Below, piece after piece: positions 25,144 to 34,212 of a stretch of 64,000 bases of DNA (position 1 is the stretch's first letter; every line of letters starts with the position of its first letter). The DNA is taken from the NCBI RefSeq assembly GCF_001601575.1, contig NZ_LOHZ01000027.1, forward strand, positions 1 through 64,000, read 5' to 3'. The notes below the pieces were generated by a model. That model was given only the letters and a program-made list of their open reading frames with translations. It ran no database searches and was not told the origin of the DNA. The position numbers and the translations under genes are program-made. This DNA comes from Thermovenabulum gondwanense (GTDB taxonomy: Bacteria > Bacillota > Thermosediminibacteria > Thermosediminibacterales > Thermosediminibacteraceae).

Positions 25144-25163
25144 ATTTGCAAATGCCGGGAGTG

Positions 25164-25694
25164 ATGAAATTGGAAATATTCAGGGTGGTCCTTCTATTAA
25201 CCCTTTTATTTGTATGTTTTTTGACTGACATTACCAGGAATAAAATATACAATTTTGTAGTTTTTCCGGCTATGGTACTGGGGATTTTGATAAACGGCTT
25301 TTTTGATGGGTTTTCGGGAATTATTCAAAGCTTGGAGGGTATGCTCCTTGGGATGGCGTTTCTTATTATCCCCTATGCATTAAGAGGTATAGGAGCGGGA
25401 GATGTAAAGTTTTTAGGAGCGATAGGGGCTATTATGGGGCCGGGTTTTACGTTTAACGCCTTCCTTTTTTCGGCTATAGCCGGGGGTGTAATTTCCCTTG
25501 CCATAATGCTTTCCGATAAAAATTTACGTTATAAGCTGAAAGCTGTTTTTCTTACCTTTTTATCCATGCTCGGCATAATACCGAAAGGGCTATACCTGAT
25601 GGAAAACCTGGATTCTCCGGTGAAAAAGGGGCGGTTTCCCTACGGAGTGGCGATAACCTTTGGTACTCTTTTGGCCTTTCTACTTCCGCTGTAA
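25164..25694 (+). CDS. tadV: Prepilin peptidase (A24 family, TadV/CpaA)
   Basis: A protein of about 176 residues with multiple membrane helices. The two catalytic aspartates appear in TDITRNKIYN and GAGDVK, as in A24 prepilin peptidases. It lacks the N-terminal methylase domain, as usual for the CpaA/TadV group. It cleaves Flp and the pseudopilins TadE and TadG. Starts at 25146, 25152 and 25164 are possible; none has an ideal ribosome site, and the hairpin lies just before all three. It ends 14 bp before tadE. Confidence 0.9.
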   Translation: MKLEIFRVVLLLTLLFVCFLTDITRNKIYNFVVFPAMVLGILINGFFDGFSGIIQSLEGMLLGMAFLIIPYALRGIGAGDVKFLGAIGAIMGPGFTFNAFLFSAIAGGVISLAIMLSDKNLRYKLKAVFLTFLSMLGIIPKGLYLMENLDSPVKKGRFPYGVAITFGTLLAFLLPL

Positions 25695-25708
25695 GAGGGT
25701 GCATAAAT

Positions 25709-26116
25709 ATGCTTTGGATAAAGGGCTTACTAAAAAATGAAAAAGCACAATCTATGGTGGAATTTGCCCTGATCCTGCCGATTATTATCCTCTTACTCTT
25801 TGGAATATTGGAATTTGGCAGGATTTATTATTCTCAGATAGTCCTCGTCAGGACTGCCCGGGAGGCGGTCAGGATGTGCGCACTGGGGAAATCAGATCAG
25901 GAGGTAATAGATAAGATATTTGAAATCACTCCCCTTCCCGATACGATGGAAAATTTGAGGGTGGAAGAGATTTTACCTCCGGAAGGGGAGAGGAAAACCG
26001 GAGATGCGGTGACGGTGAAAATTTCTTATAAATTGCCCTTGATTACCCCCTTTTTTTTCAGTTCCCCGGCTAACCTTTTGACCCTGAAAGCCCAGGCAAC
26101 CATGAGAATGGAATGA
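25709..26116 (+). CDS. tadE: TadE-like pseudopilin
   Basis: A 135-residue pseudopilin-like protein with an N-terminal hydrophobic helix (FALILPIIILLLFGILEFGRIYY) after KAQSMVE, the TadE signature, in which the helix would lie in the membrane. The rest is extracytoplasmic. It is a minor component of the Tad pilus. GAGGGTG precedes the ATG. The next gene begins 17 bp after its stop. Confidence 0.88.
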   Translation: MLWIKGLLKNEKAQSMVEFALILPIIILLLFGILEFGRIYYSQIVLVRTAREAVRMCALGKSDQEVIDKIFEITPLPDTMENLRVEEILPPEGERKTGDAVTVKISYKLPLITPFFFSSPANLLTLKAQATMRME

Positions 26117-26133
26117 ATGGAGAGGTGCATGAG

Positions 26134-27087
26134 ATGATTATAAAGGTAATTAAAGAAAAAATTGAAGGCTTTATAAAGGGTCAATGCGGACAGGCGATGG
26201 TGCTTTTTGCCCTTTCCCTGCCGGTAATTCTGGGAATGACGGGGCTATTTATGGATACAGGGCTTATGGTGCTGGAAAAGGAAAGGCTTCAAAGGGCGTG
26301 CGATGCCGCGGCTATTGCGGGCGCCTATGAACTTCCCGATGAGGAAAATGCCCGGGAAAGGGCAGCGGAATATTTTCAAATTAACGGTTACTCCGCTGAA
26401 AACCTGACGGTTTTTGTAGTACCCGAACAAAACAAAATAACCGTCGAAGGCAAAAAAAAGGTTAACCTTACCTTTATGAAGGTAATGGGTTTTAATGATG
26501 TGGAAGTAAAGGCAAAGGCTTCTGCAGTTTACGGTGCGGTAAACGGAATAACGGGAGTGGTACCTTTCGGGATTCCCGACCAATATCTTGAATACGGCAG
26601 GCTCTATACATTAAAAGCATCTCCAAAAGATCAATATGGGCCGGGAAATTACGGAGCGCTGGCCTTAGGCTTTAGAGGGTCTGCCAATTATGAAAACAAT
26701 TTGAAATACGGTTACAGCGGTTTTTTAAGGGTAGGAGACTGGGTGGAAACCGAGCCCGGCAACATGTCCGGCCCTACCGAAAGAGGTGTGAACTACCGGC
26801 TCAATGCGTGTCCCCATAGCCCCCAATGCAGTATAGAAAATTATCATCCGGGATGCCCCAGAATAATGATAGTGCCTGTTTTTGACCCCTCCTCTCTCAT
26901 GCAGGGAAGAGATGAAGTAATGATAGTGGGATTTGCTGCCTTTCTAATAAAAGGTATTTCCGGAAGCGGCAGCGAAAGCGAGGTTACCGGGTATTTCTTA
27001 AAAATTATACCTCCGGATGGATCTTATTTTACTATAATCGGTTCTCAGCAAAACTATGGCCTTCATGCAGCTAAATTGGTGGAATAG
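26134..27087 (+). CDS. tadG: TadG-like pilus-associated protein
   Basis: A 317-residue protein with an N-terminal helix after CGQAMVLFALSLPVILG, the TadG pattern, and the RLQRACDAAAIAGAYELP segment common to TadG-like N-terminal domains. The remainder is extracytoplasmic and lacks an obvious von Willebrand domain. An unusual Cys/His cluster (ACPHSPQCSIENYHPGC) lies near residue 230. The ATG at 26134 follows GGAGAGG. It is a minor subunit or anchor of the Tad pilus. Confidence 0.8.
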   Translation: MIIKVIKEKIEGFIKGQCGQAMVLFALSLPVILGMTGLFMDTGLMVLEKERLQRACDAAAIAGAYELPDEENARERAAEYFQINGYSAENLTVFVVPEQNKITVEGKKKVNLTFMKVMGFNDVEVKAKASAVYGAVNGITGVVPFGIPDQYLEYGRLYTLKASPKDQYGPGNYGALALGFRGSANYENNLKYGYSGFLRVGDWVETEPGNMSGPTERGVNYRLNACPHSPQCSIENYHPGCPRIMIVPVFDPSSLMQGRDEVMIVGFAAFLIKGISGSGSESEVTGYFLKIIPPDGSYFTIIGSQQNYGLHAAKLVE

Positions 27088-27104
27088 GAAATGGGGGAGT
27101 AGAT

Positions 27105-27803
27105 GTGAGGAGCAAGATAATATTATTTCTTGCGCTTATTCTCGGATTGCTGGCAGCCTCTGGGACTTACAAATACTTGGGCGATTTGGAGCAAAAGTAT
27201 AAGATTGCCGGGGAGTTTATAGAAGTGGCGGAGGCGGCAAAAAAAATTCCGCCCAAAACCGTGATTGAGGAAAACATGTTGGTAAAAAAAGAAATACCCT
27301 TAAAATATGCACCTTATAATGTATTAAAAAAACAGGATGCGGTGGGGAAAATTTCAAAATACGAAATACTGTCCGGGCAGATGATACAAAAGGAGATGTT
27401 ATTTGAAAAAAATGATGCTTCTGCAGGATTGTCGTTGAGGATTGAACCCGGTAAAAGGGCAATTTCCATTCCCGTAAATAATGTAACGGCTCTGAACGGG
27501 CTTTTGTCAAACGGCGACAGGGTAGATGTACTGGTAACCTTCGATGCCCCTCCGGATAAAAAGTATGCGGTAACTTCCACGGTAATACAAAACGTGCCTG
27601 TGCTCGCTGTTGATTACAATTTAAGCCCTCAGGGTCAGGCAAAGGTTGAACCCAAAACGGTTACTTTAATGGTGACCCCCGAGGAAGCCCAGCAAATAGC
27701 CTTTGCCGTCCAGCATGGAAGCATTCATTTGTCCTTGAGGTCGCCGCAGGATTCGGGGAAAACGCAGTTAAATTCTACAAAAGCTGAAAATCTTTTTAGA
27801 TGA
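27105..27803 (+). CDS. cpaB: Flp pilus assembly protein CpaB/RcpC
   Basis: A 232-residue exported protein with a membrane segment at residues 5-22 and a SAF-like domain (VAEAAKKIPPKTVIEENMLVKKEIP). A following domain includes GKRAISIPVNNVTALNGLLSNGDRVDVLVTF, as in CpaB/RcpC proteins that connect the pilus to the envelope. The GTG start follows GGGGGAG. No secretin gene is visible, as expected for a single-membrane host. Confidence 0.9.
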   Translation: MRSKIILFLALILGLLAASGTYKYLGDLEQKYKIAGEFIEVAEAAKKIPPKTVIEENMLVKKEIPLKYAPYNVLKKQDAVGKISKYEILSGQMIQKEMLFEKNDASAGLSLRIEPGKRAISIPVNNVTALNGLLSNGDRVDVLVTFDAPPDKKYAVTSTVIQNVPVLAVDYNLSPQGQAKVEPKTVTLMVTPEEAQQIAFAVQHGSIHLSLRSPQDSGKTQLNSTKAENLFR

Positions 27804-27817
27804 GCGGAGGTGTTAAC

Positions 27818-28972
27818 ATGGGCATTACGGTAGTTATTGCCGATGATATACCGACTACCAGGGATGACATAAAAAGATTGCTTTATTTTGAAAAGGATAT
27901 TGAAGTGATCGGCGAAGCTTCGGACGGATATGAAGCGGTGAGTTTGGCGGAAGAGTTAAGTCCGGATGTAATTCTGATGGATATTAATATGCCGAAAATG
28001 GATGGGATTGAAGCCACTGAAAGAATTACCACTTTAAATCCCCATACGGCGATAGTTATTATTTCCATTCAGGGAGAGAATGAATACCTTAAAAAGGCAA
28101 TGGCCGCGGGAGCCAGGGAGTACCTTATAAAGCCCTTTTCCTCCAAGGAACTTTCGGATACTATTAGAAGGGTTTACGAAAACCAGCAAAAAAGAAACTC
28201 GGCTCTCGGGGTACAAAAAACGGAAAAAAAGGAGGGGAGCCCGCAGAAAAAAGGCAAGGTGATTTCTGTATTTTCCACAAAAGGCGGGGTGGGGAAAACC
28301 GTCATTGCGGTGAACTTAGCTTCGCAGCTGATAAAGGACGCAAAAAAGAAGGTAGTCCTCGTGGATCTGGACATCAGCGCTGGGGATGCGGCCCTTTTGC
28401 TCAATGTGGCGCCTACCACCAGCATTATAGATTTAATAAAGGAGCAGGAAGAGGTAAACTACGAATTTCTCGAGGTGTTTTTACTTCCTCATGTCTCCGG
28501 GTTAAAAATACTGGCTGCTCCTGAAAATCCGGAGTTTTCCGAATACCTGACCTCAAATTTAGTGGAGGAGATAATCAAAATATTAAAAGAAAATTTTGAT
28601 TATGTTATAGTGGATGTTCCCAGTTATTACAGCGATGCAGGTATTAGCGCTCTGGAGGCTTCGGAGCATATATTATTGCTTTTAAATCAGGATATTTCCT
28701 CCTTAAAAAGGACCAAAATCGACATGGAAATTCTAAAAAAGTTGAATTTAGATCAAAAGGTGAAAATTATCCTAAATAAAAAGGACAATTTGGGCTTTGC
28801 ACCTGCGGATATAGAAAAGGCCTTGGGAATAAAAATTTTTGCTTCCATAGTTCGTGATGATAAAACGGTGATAAGTTCGGTTAATAAGGGTACCCCTTTT
28901 GTGCTGGGGTTACCAAAGGCAAAAATATCTTTGTCTGTTGCAGAACTTTGTCAAAAGCTAAACCTGGGGTGA
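27818..28972 (+). CDS. tadZ: Receiver domain-MinD-like ATPase fusion (TadZ/CpaE)
   Basis: A 384-residue cytosolic protein. Residues 1-120 are a CheY-like receiver with the acidic pair Asp9-Asp10, phosphoacceptor Asp55 (ILMDINMPK) and the Lys in LIKPF. Residues 145-384 form a MinD/ParA-type ATPase with the deviant Walker A KGGVGKT (155-161). TadZ/CpaE proteins place the pilus machine in the cell. Here the receiver keeps all phosphorylation residues, so it may be a real switch and not a relic. The ATG at 27818 follows CGGAGGTG; an in-frame 27800 start is less likely. Confidence 0.9.
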   Translation: MGITVVIADDIPTTRDDIKRLLYFEKDIEVIGEASDGYEAVSLAEELSPDVILMDINMPKMDGIEATERITTLNPHTAIVIISIQGENEYLKKAMAAGAREYLIKPFSSKELSDTIRRVYENQQKRNSALGVQKTEKKEGSPQKKGKVISVFSTKGGVGKTVIAVNLASQLIKDAKKKVVLVDLDISAGDAALLLNVAPTTSIIDLIKEQEEVNYEFLEVFLLPHVSGLKILAAPENPEFSEYLTSNLVEEIIKILKENFDYVIVDVPSYYSDAGISALEASEHILLLLNQDISSLKRTKIDMEILKKLNLDQKVKIILNKKDNLGFAPADIEKALGIKIFASIVRDDKTVISSVNKGTPFVLGLPKAKISLSVAELCQKLNLG

Positions 28973-28978
28973 TAAAGA

Positions 28979-30385
28979 ATGTCCCTGTTGGAAAAACTTG
29001 AAGGTGCTAAGATACAAAAGAATATAAAGGAAGAAGACGTAAAAAGGTTGAATGAGCTTAAATCAAGGCTCCACAGAAAACTGGTAGAGGAATTAAAAAA
29101 CCTTAACGTAGGGGATGAAGGCAGGGAATTGCTAAAAGCGAAAATTGAAGAATACACCGAAGACTTTTTAGCAAAAGAAGGGGAATACGTAACAAAAGGT
29201 GAGAGGCAAAAAATTGCCCAGGAAATGATAAATGAGATAATAGGCTTTGGCCCCATAACCCCGCTTATAGAGGATCCGGAAGTTAGCGAAATTATGGTGA
29301 ACGGGCCAAAAAAGGTATATGTGGAAAAAAAGGGAAAAATTGAATTAACGGATGTAGCTTTCCGGGACGAAGAACACGTTATGAACATAATAGAGAGAAT
29401 AGTAGCGCCCATCGGCCGGCGAATTGATGAAAGCATGCCCATGGTGGACGCAAGATTACCCGACGGTTCCCGCGTTAATGCCATCATACCTCCCCTATCG
29501 CTGGTAGGACCTGTAATTACGATAAGGAAATTTTCTCAAAAACCCTATACCATTCAGGATTTAATTAAATTCGGGACTTTGACACAAAATATGGCGGTAT
29601 TTTTAGAAGCCTGCGTAAAAGCCAGGCTGAATATCCTGGTAAGCGGCGGAACGGGGAGCGGTAAAACTACCACCTTAAACGTCCTTTCTTCTTTTATTCC
29701 TGAAAATGAAAGGATTATCACGATAGAAGACGCTGCTGAACTGCAACTGCAGCAGCCTCATGTGATCACATTAGAGAGCCGTCCGCCCAACATCGAAGGG
29801 AAGGGTGCCATCACTATCAGGGACCTGGTAAGAAATGCTCTGAGAATGAGGCCGGACAGAATTGTGGTAGGAGAGGTGAGGGGTGGGGAAGCCCTGGATA
29901 TGTTACAGGCAATGAATACCGGGCACGACGGGTCTTTGACCACCGGTCACGCGAATTCTCCAAGAGATATGCTTTCCCGATTGGAAACAATGGTGTTGAT
30001 GGCCGGCGTTGACCTTCCCGTAAGGGCTATAAGAGAGCAGATTGCCTCGGCGGTTGACCTTATAATTCATCAGAGCAGGTTAAAGGATGGCACGAGAAAG
30101 ATAGTAAGCATTACCGAGGTTCAGGGGCTGGAAGGGGATGTAATTGTGCTTCAGGATATCTTTACTTTTGTACAAACCGGGGTTGATCAAAATGGCAGGG
30201 TTCAGGGGTATTTTAAATCCAGCGGAGTACTCCCCCGATTCATGGATAGGTTCGAGGCATACGGCATAAAACTTCCCCTGACAATATTTAATCCGGATTA
30301 CAGCGAGGAGGTAAAAAATGATACTTCAAATCCTTCCACTGCTAAACTTTCTCGTCGTTTTTTTGATGGTGTTTTACGTTTATGA
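28979..30385 (+). CDS. tadA: Tad pilus assembly ATPase (CpaF/TadA)
   Basis: A 468-residue secretion ATPase of the VirB11/GspE superfamily that powers pilus extension and, in Tad systems, retraction. SGGTGSGKT (222-230) is Walker A; the Asp-box IITIEDAAE and the Walker B RPDRIVVGEVRG and His box (TGHDGSLTTGHANSP) are intact. The N-terminal helical domain precedes it. The stop is at 30383-30385, 68 bp inside tadB, and the last 20 or so residues (from SEEV) look like readthrough beyond the usual end of the family. Confidence 0.93.
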   Translation: MSLLEKLEGAKIQKNIKEEDVKRLNELKSRLHRKLVEELKNLNVGDEGRELLKAKIEEYTEDFLAKEGEYVTKGERQKIAQEMINEIIGFGPITPLIEDPEVSEIMVNGPKKVYVEKKGKIELTDVAFRDEEHVMNIIERIVAPIGRRIDESMPMVDARLPDGSRVNAIIPPLSLVGPVITIRKFSQKPYTIQDLIKFGTLTQNMAVFLEACVKARLNILVSGGTGSGKTTTLNVLSSFIPENERIITIEDAAELQLQQPHVITLESRPPNIEGKGAITIRDLVRNALRMRPDRIVVGEVRGGEALDMLQAMNTGHDGSLTTGHANSPRDMLSRLETMVLMAGVDLPVRAIREQIASAVDLIIHQSRLKDGTRKIVSITEVQGLEGDVIVLQDIFTFVQTGVDQNGRVQGYFKSSGVLPRFMDRFEAYGIKLPLTIFNPDYSEEVKNDTSNPSTAKLSRRFFDGVLRL

Positions 30386-31271
30386 AAAGATGAGGGAAAA
30401 AGAAGAAAGTTTTTTAAACAGGATAAGAGCGGGGAATAAGGAACCGAATATTAAAAGGAAAACCGATTTTAAAGGCGTGCTGAAAAACATGATAAAGTGG
30501 GGGGGCAGTTTTTCCTTTGCAAAATCCCTGGGTAAGTTTGTGGACAGCAAATTGGAAGAGGCGGATGTATTATTAAAAGGTGAGGAGTTCATCAGCATTG
30601 TTTTCTTTTCCTTCCATTTTTCTTTTATATTTGTTTTTGCGATTACTGTCAATACGATGATTTCCATTCTCATTTCTATTCTTGTATCTTTTTTGCCTTT
30701 CCTTTTGCTGGAATCCGCAAGACAAAAAAGACTGCAAAAAATAAATTCTTCCATTATCGATGCCCTTACCATAATGTCCGGGGCGCTAAAATCGGGGTTC
30801 AGCTTTTTACAAAGCATGGATTTTGTTCAAAAGGAGTTAAAGGGGCCTTTATCAAGGGAATTTTTCAGGGCTTTAAAAGAGATAAATTTTGGTGCTTCTA
30901 CCGAAGATGCGCTGAAAAATCTTTCAAAAAGGGTAAAAAGCGAGGATTTAGACCTGGTCGTAACTGCGGTTTTAATCCAAAGGCAGGTGGGAGGAAACTT
31001 GGCTGAAGTGCTGGATAATATTTCAACGGTTATTCGGGACAGGATCAGAATTAAAAGAGAGGTGAAAACTCTGACGGCCCAGGGAAGGATTTCCGGGCTT
31101 ATAATTGGACTTTTGCCCGTATTTCTTACAATTTTTATATTGGCGGTAAATCCCGAATATTTAAAAGAGCTTTTTATAAATCCCTTAGGGAGAATCCTTG
31201 TTGTAATTGCATTACTGGGGGAAATAACAGGTTTTATGATTATAAGGAAGATAGTGGATATTAAATACTGA
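30318..31271 (+). CDS. tadB: Type II secretion/Tad membrane platform protein TadB
   Basis: A 317-residue inner-membrane protein of the T2SS-F family. Two groups of hydrophobic helices flank the conserved cytosolic part (SIIDALTIMSGALKSGFSFLQSM and VVTAVLIQRQVGGNLAEVLDNIS). The ATG follows GAGGAGGT and lies 68 bp before the end of tadA, so the pair overlaps. TadB and TadC form the platform to which the ATPase binds. The start is well supported. Confidence 0.9.
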   Translation: MILQILPLLNFLVVFLMVFYVYEKMREKEESFLNRIRAGNKEPNIKRKTDFKGVLKNMIKWGGSFSFAKSLGKFVDSKLEEADVLLKGEEFISIVFFSFHFSFIFVFAITVNTMISILISILVSFLPFLLLESARQKRLQKINSSIIDALTIMSGALKSGFSFLQSMDFVQKELKGPLSREFFRALKEINFGASTEDALKNLSKRVKSEDLDLVVTAVLIQRQVGGNLAEVLDNISTVIRDRIRIKREVKTLTAQGRISGLIIGLLPVFLTIFILAVNPEYLKELFINPLGRILVVIALLGEITGFMIIRKIVDIKY

Positions 31272-31283
31272 GGTGGGGTTACT

Positions 31284-32126
31284 ATGTTATTTTTTATTTC
31301 TGTGACCGTGTTTTTATTCATTCAATTATTAGCGATTGAGTTTGCCAGAAAATTTTTCGAACCGCAGGTTTACATACAAAAAAGGTTATATCAAATGGCT
31401 GCCGAAAAAGGGGAAGTAAATTTAAGGCAGGCGGAACTTTCCCTGCCCCTTTTTAAAAGAATAATCGAACCGATGGCGGCAAAGATTTCCGGCATTTTTA
31501 ACAAACAGGGGTTACAAAAAATCATTTTTTCCGCACTGGCATCATTGATTTTTTATATATTTTTTAAAACCTTGGGGGCGGTAGATTATAAGGTTTTATT
31601 TTTTACGGCATCCGGAGGAATGATAGGGTATTTTGTGCCGGATATGATACTTGATATGAAAAAGAGAAAGGTAAAAGAGGAAATAGAAAAAAGCCTTCCG
31701 GAAGTTCTGGATCTTCTGACGGTTTGTGTCGAAGCAGGGCTTGGATTTGACGGTGCTCTGGCCAAGGTGGTGGAAAAAACAAAGGGGGTGCTTTCAAAGG
31801 AATTTTCGGGGGTGTTAAATGAAGTAAGAATGGGAAGGCCTCGAAAGGAGGCTTTAAGAAATATGGCGGACAGGCTTTCTGTAGATGAATTATCAAATTT
31901 TGTTGGTTCCCTGATTATGGCCGAACAGCTTGGAATAAGCATCGGAAATGTGCTCAGGCTTCAATCAAGGGAAATTAGGGCAAAAAGAAGGCAGAAAGTA
32001 GAAGAAATGGCGATGAAGGCTCCGGTTAAAATGCTTATTCCGATCATACTTTTTATCTTCCCGGCAATATTTATCGTCCTCCTTGCTCCAGCAGTATTCC
32101 ATATAATGAAGGTTTTTATAAACTAA
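31284..32126 (+). CDS. tadC: Tad membrane platform protein TadC
   Basis: A 280-residue T2SS-F domain protein and the second platform subunit. EVLDLLTVCVEAGLGFDGALAKVVE and VGSLIMAEQLGISIGNVLRLQS are the signature segments, with helices at the N-terminus, near residue 90 and at the C-terminus (PIILFIFPAIFIVLLAPAVF). It starts 12 bp after tadB and ends 12 bp before the DUF192 gene. Confidence 0.9.
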   Translation: MLFFISVTVFLFIQLLAIEFARKFFEPQVYIQKRLYQMAAEKGEVNLRQAELSLPLFKRIIEPMAAKISGIFNKQGLQKIIFSALASLIFYIFFKTLGAVDYKVLFFTASGGMIGYFVPDMILDMKKRKVKEEIEKSLPEVLDLLTVCVEAGLGFDGALAKVVEKTKGVLSKEFSGVLNEVRMGRPRKEALRNMADRLSVDELSNFVGSLIMAEQLGISIGNVLRLQSREIRAKRRQKVEEMAMKAPVKMLIPIILFIFPAIFIVLLAPAVFHIMKVFIN

Positions 32127-32138
32127 GGGGAGATTGTT

Positions 32139-32483
32139 ATGCGAGTCTTAAATTGTAAAAACAATCAGGTTCTGGTAACAAATCTGAGAATAGCAAATAC
32201 CTTTTTTAAAAGATTGAAAGGATTAATGGGGGAAAAAAGCCTTACAGAGGGAGAGGGGTTGCTTATTATTCCGTGCAATTTTATTCATACATTTTTTATG
32301 CGATTTCCCATCGGTGCGGTTTTTTTAGATAATAAAGATTATGTGGTAAAAACGATGGAGATTAAACCCTTTCGTATTTCTTCGGTGGTCTATAAAGCAA
32401 TAAAAGTTTTAGAGTTACCCGGGGGAGTGATCAGGAAAGGTTTGGTGCAAGAAGGGGACAGGCTTATTTTTATTGAAGATTAA
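32139..32483 (+). CDS. DUF192 family protein
   Basis: A 114-residue protein with a beta-strand fold. RLKGLMGEKSL, IHTFFMRFPIGAVFLD and ELPGGVIRKGLVQEGD are the DUF192 landmarks. DUF192 genes are often found in Tad/secretion loci of Firmicutes. Its function is not known. It has no signal peptide, although many relatives are exported. GGGGAG precedes the ATG. Confidence 0.85.
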   Translation: MRVLNCKNNQVLVTNLRIANTFFKRLKGLMGEKSLTEGEGLLIIPCNFIHTFFMRFPIGAVFLDNKDYVVKTMEIKPFRISSVVYKAIKVLELPGGVIRKGLVQEGDRLIFIED

Positions 32484-32497
32484 AAGGGGTGGAAGGA

Positions 32498-33052
32498 ATG
32501 TGGAAAAATATACTTTTTTATATGTTTGTGAATATTATTAATATCATAATATTCGGTGCATATCTTTTGTACGGGGCATTTTTTCTTAAATTATCAATAA
32601 TTTACCTCGTTTATTACGGCGCGGCTCTTTTTCTAATTATTATAGCATTTGACCTTTTTTTGTATTATATTTATATTAAAAGAACGATTATAGCTCCACT
32701 AAATAAGGTTTTAGAAACTGCCAATGAATTATCGGGAGGAGATTTATCAAAAAGGTTTACAAAAATTCTTCCCGGTAGCTTTTCCCACATTTTTTATCCC
32801 TTGGATAATTTTATGGATTATTTGGAAAGATTTTTAAAATACATGGAACATACCGGAAACGAGATAGAGTATCTGTCCAAGGGGTTACTCAGCCGGTTAA
32901 ATATTATAGAAAATACTGAAAATGAAGGTAAAAGGGCTGAGGCAATGAAGGAAGTAATAAGCAATGCGAAGAAGATTAACAGGATGAGTTTACAGGTGAA
33001 ATCCCTTGTCCATCAGTTCAGGGCAAAAGAGAAAAAAGAAGCAGGGGGATAA
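32498..33052 (+). CDS. HAMP-domain membrane protein
   Basis: A 184-residue protein with two N-terminal membrane helices and a HAMP domain (TIIAPLNKVLETANELSGGDLSKRF, about 66-92), followed by a helical C-terminal part ending in charged residues. No kinase, cyclase or receptor output domain follows. It lies 3 bp upstream of the DegS-like kinase gene, so it may be the membrane sensor for that soluble kinase. The ATG at 32498 is chosen; a GTG at 32489 is also in frame. Confidence 0.7.
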   Translation: MWKNILFYMFVNIINIIIFGAYLLYGAFFLKLSIIYLVYYGAALFLIIIAFDLFLYYIYIKRTIIAPLNKVLETANELSGGDLSKRFTKILPGSFSHIFYPLDNFMDYLERFLKYMEHTGNEIEYLSKGLLSRLNIIENTENEGKRAEAMKEVISNAKKINRMSLQVKSLVHQFRAKEKKEAGG

Positions 33053-33055
33053 AAG

Positions 33056-34195
33056 TTGATAGAACTGTCCTATCTTGATTCCATTATACAGAAGGTAAAG
33101 CAGGTAGTAGAAAACAGCAAAGAAGAAATTTACAATTTGAGCGAAAACGCAAGACAGGAGTACGAAAGGGCAAAAAAAGAATTAGAACAGGTTAAAGAGG
33201 AGATAAAAATTACCATCGAAGAAGTGGATAAGCTGGAAAGGGAGTATATCAAAGCGAGAATGAAATTGATGGAGGTAAGCAGAAACTTTAAATTCTTCAA
33301 GGAAGAGGATATAAAAAATGCTTACGAAGTAGCCCATTCAAAACAGATAGAGCTTATCAACAGGAGGGAAAAGGAAAAACTATTGAGAAATACCAGGGAT
33401 CATTTGGAGAGGTATATAAAAAATGTGGAAAGGACAATAAAGCGTTCTGAAGAATTGATGATAAATATAAACATGGTAATGAAGATTTTAAACAATGAAC
33501 TTTCCGCATTGAGCGATAAAATCGGGGAACTGCAGCAATTTCAAGCCTTAGGTCTTTCGGTAATTTCCGCTCAGGAAGAGGAAAGAAGGAGGATCGCCAG
33601 GGATATTCACGATGGCCCTGCCCAGAGCCTTGCCAATATAGTGATGAGGTCGGAGTATATTTTAAAACTTATGGAAGTAAATCCGTCAATGGTGAAAGAA
33701 GAATTATTTGCATTAATAGAGCTGGTGAGGAAAAGCCTTGCGGATGTCAGAAAAATAATATTCGATTTAAGACCCATGTCCTTGGATGACCTGGGGCTTT
33801 TACCTGCTTTAAAAAGGTATATAGAGCAGTACCAAAAGGAATACGGAATATTCGTAGAGATGATCGTAATGGGCAGGGAATACGACTTGGATTCTTCCAT
33901 ATCCATTGCGGTTTTCAGGATTATCCAGGAATCCTTAAACAATGTTAGAAAATACGCTAAAGCCACCCAGGTAATAATTAAATTGGAATACTTAAGTGAA
34001 AAAATAAACGGCAGTGTAAGGGACAATGGATGCGGGTTTGATGTGGAAAAAGCTCTGGCAAAAAAAGAAGGATCGGCTTTCGGCATAATGGGCATGAGGG
34101 AGAGGGTCCAACTTTTAAACGGTAAGTTCGAAATCAGGTCGGTAATCGGTAAAGGCACGGAAGTAATTTTTTCAATTCCGGTAAATAAGAAATAA
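33056..34195 (+). CDS. DegS-like sensor histidine kinase
   Basis: A 379-residue cytosolic kinase. Residues 1-165 are a long coiled coil like the DegS sensor domain. The HisKA_3 phosphoacceptor is His185 in ARDIHDGPAQSLAN, and the ATP-binding domain has the DNGCGF and GIMGMRERV motifs. There is no membrane helix, as in DegS of Bacillus. The TTG start follows GGGGG. The downstream gene is the matching NarL-type regulator. The position behind the Tad locus suggests control of pilus or surface behaviour. Confidence 0.9.
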   Translation: MIELSYLDSIIQKVKQVVENSKEEIYNLSENARQEYERAKKELEQVKEEIKITIEEVDKLEREYIKARMKLMEVSRNFKFFKEEDIKNAYEVAHSKQIELINRREKEKLLRNTRDHLERYIKNVERTIKRSEELMININMVMKILNNELSALSDKIGELQQFQALGLSVISAQEEERRRIARDIHDGPAQSLANIVMRSEYILKLMEVNPSMVKEELFALIELVRKSLADVRKIIFDLRPMSLDDLGLLPALKRYIEQYQKEYGIFVEMIVMGREYDLDSSISIAVFRIIQESLNNVRKYAKATQVIIKLEYLSEKINGSVRDNGCGFDVEKALAKKEGSAFGIMGMRERVQLLNGKFEIRSVIGKGTEVIFSIPVNKK

Positions 34196-34212
34196 AGACC
34201 GGAGGGAATGAG

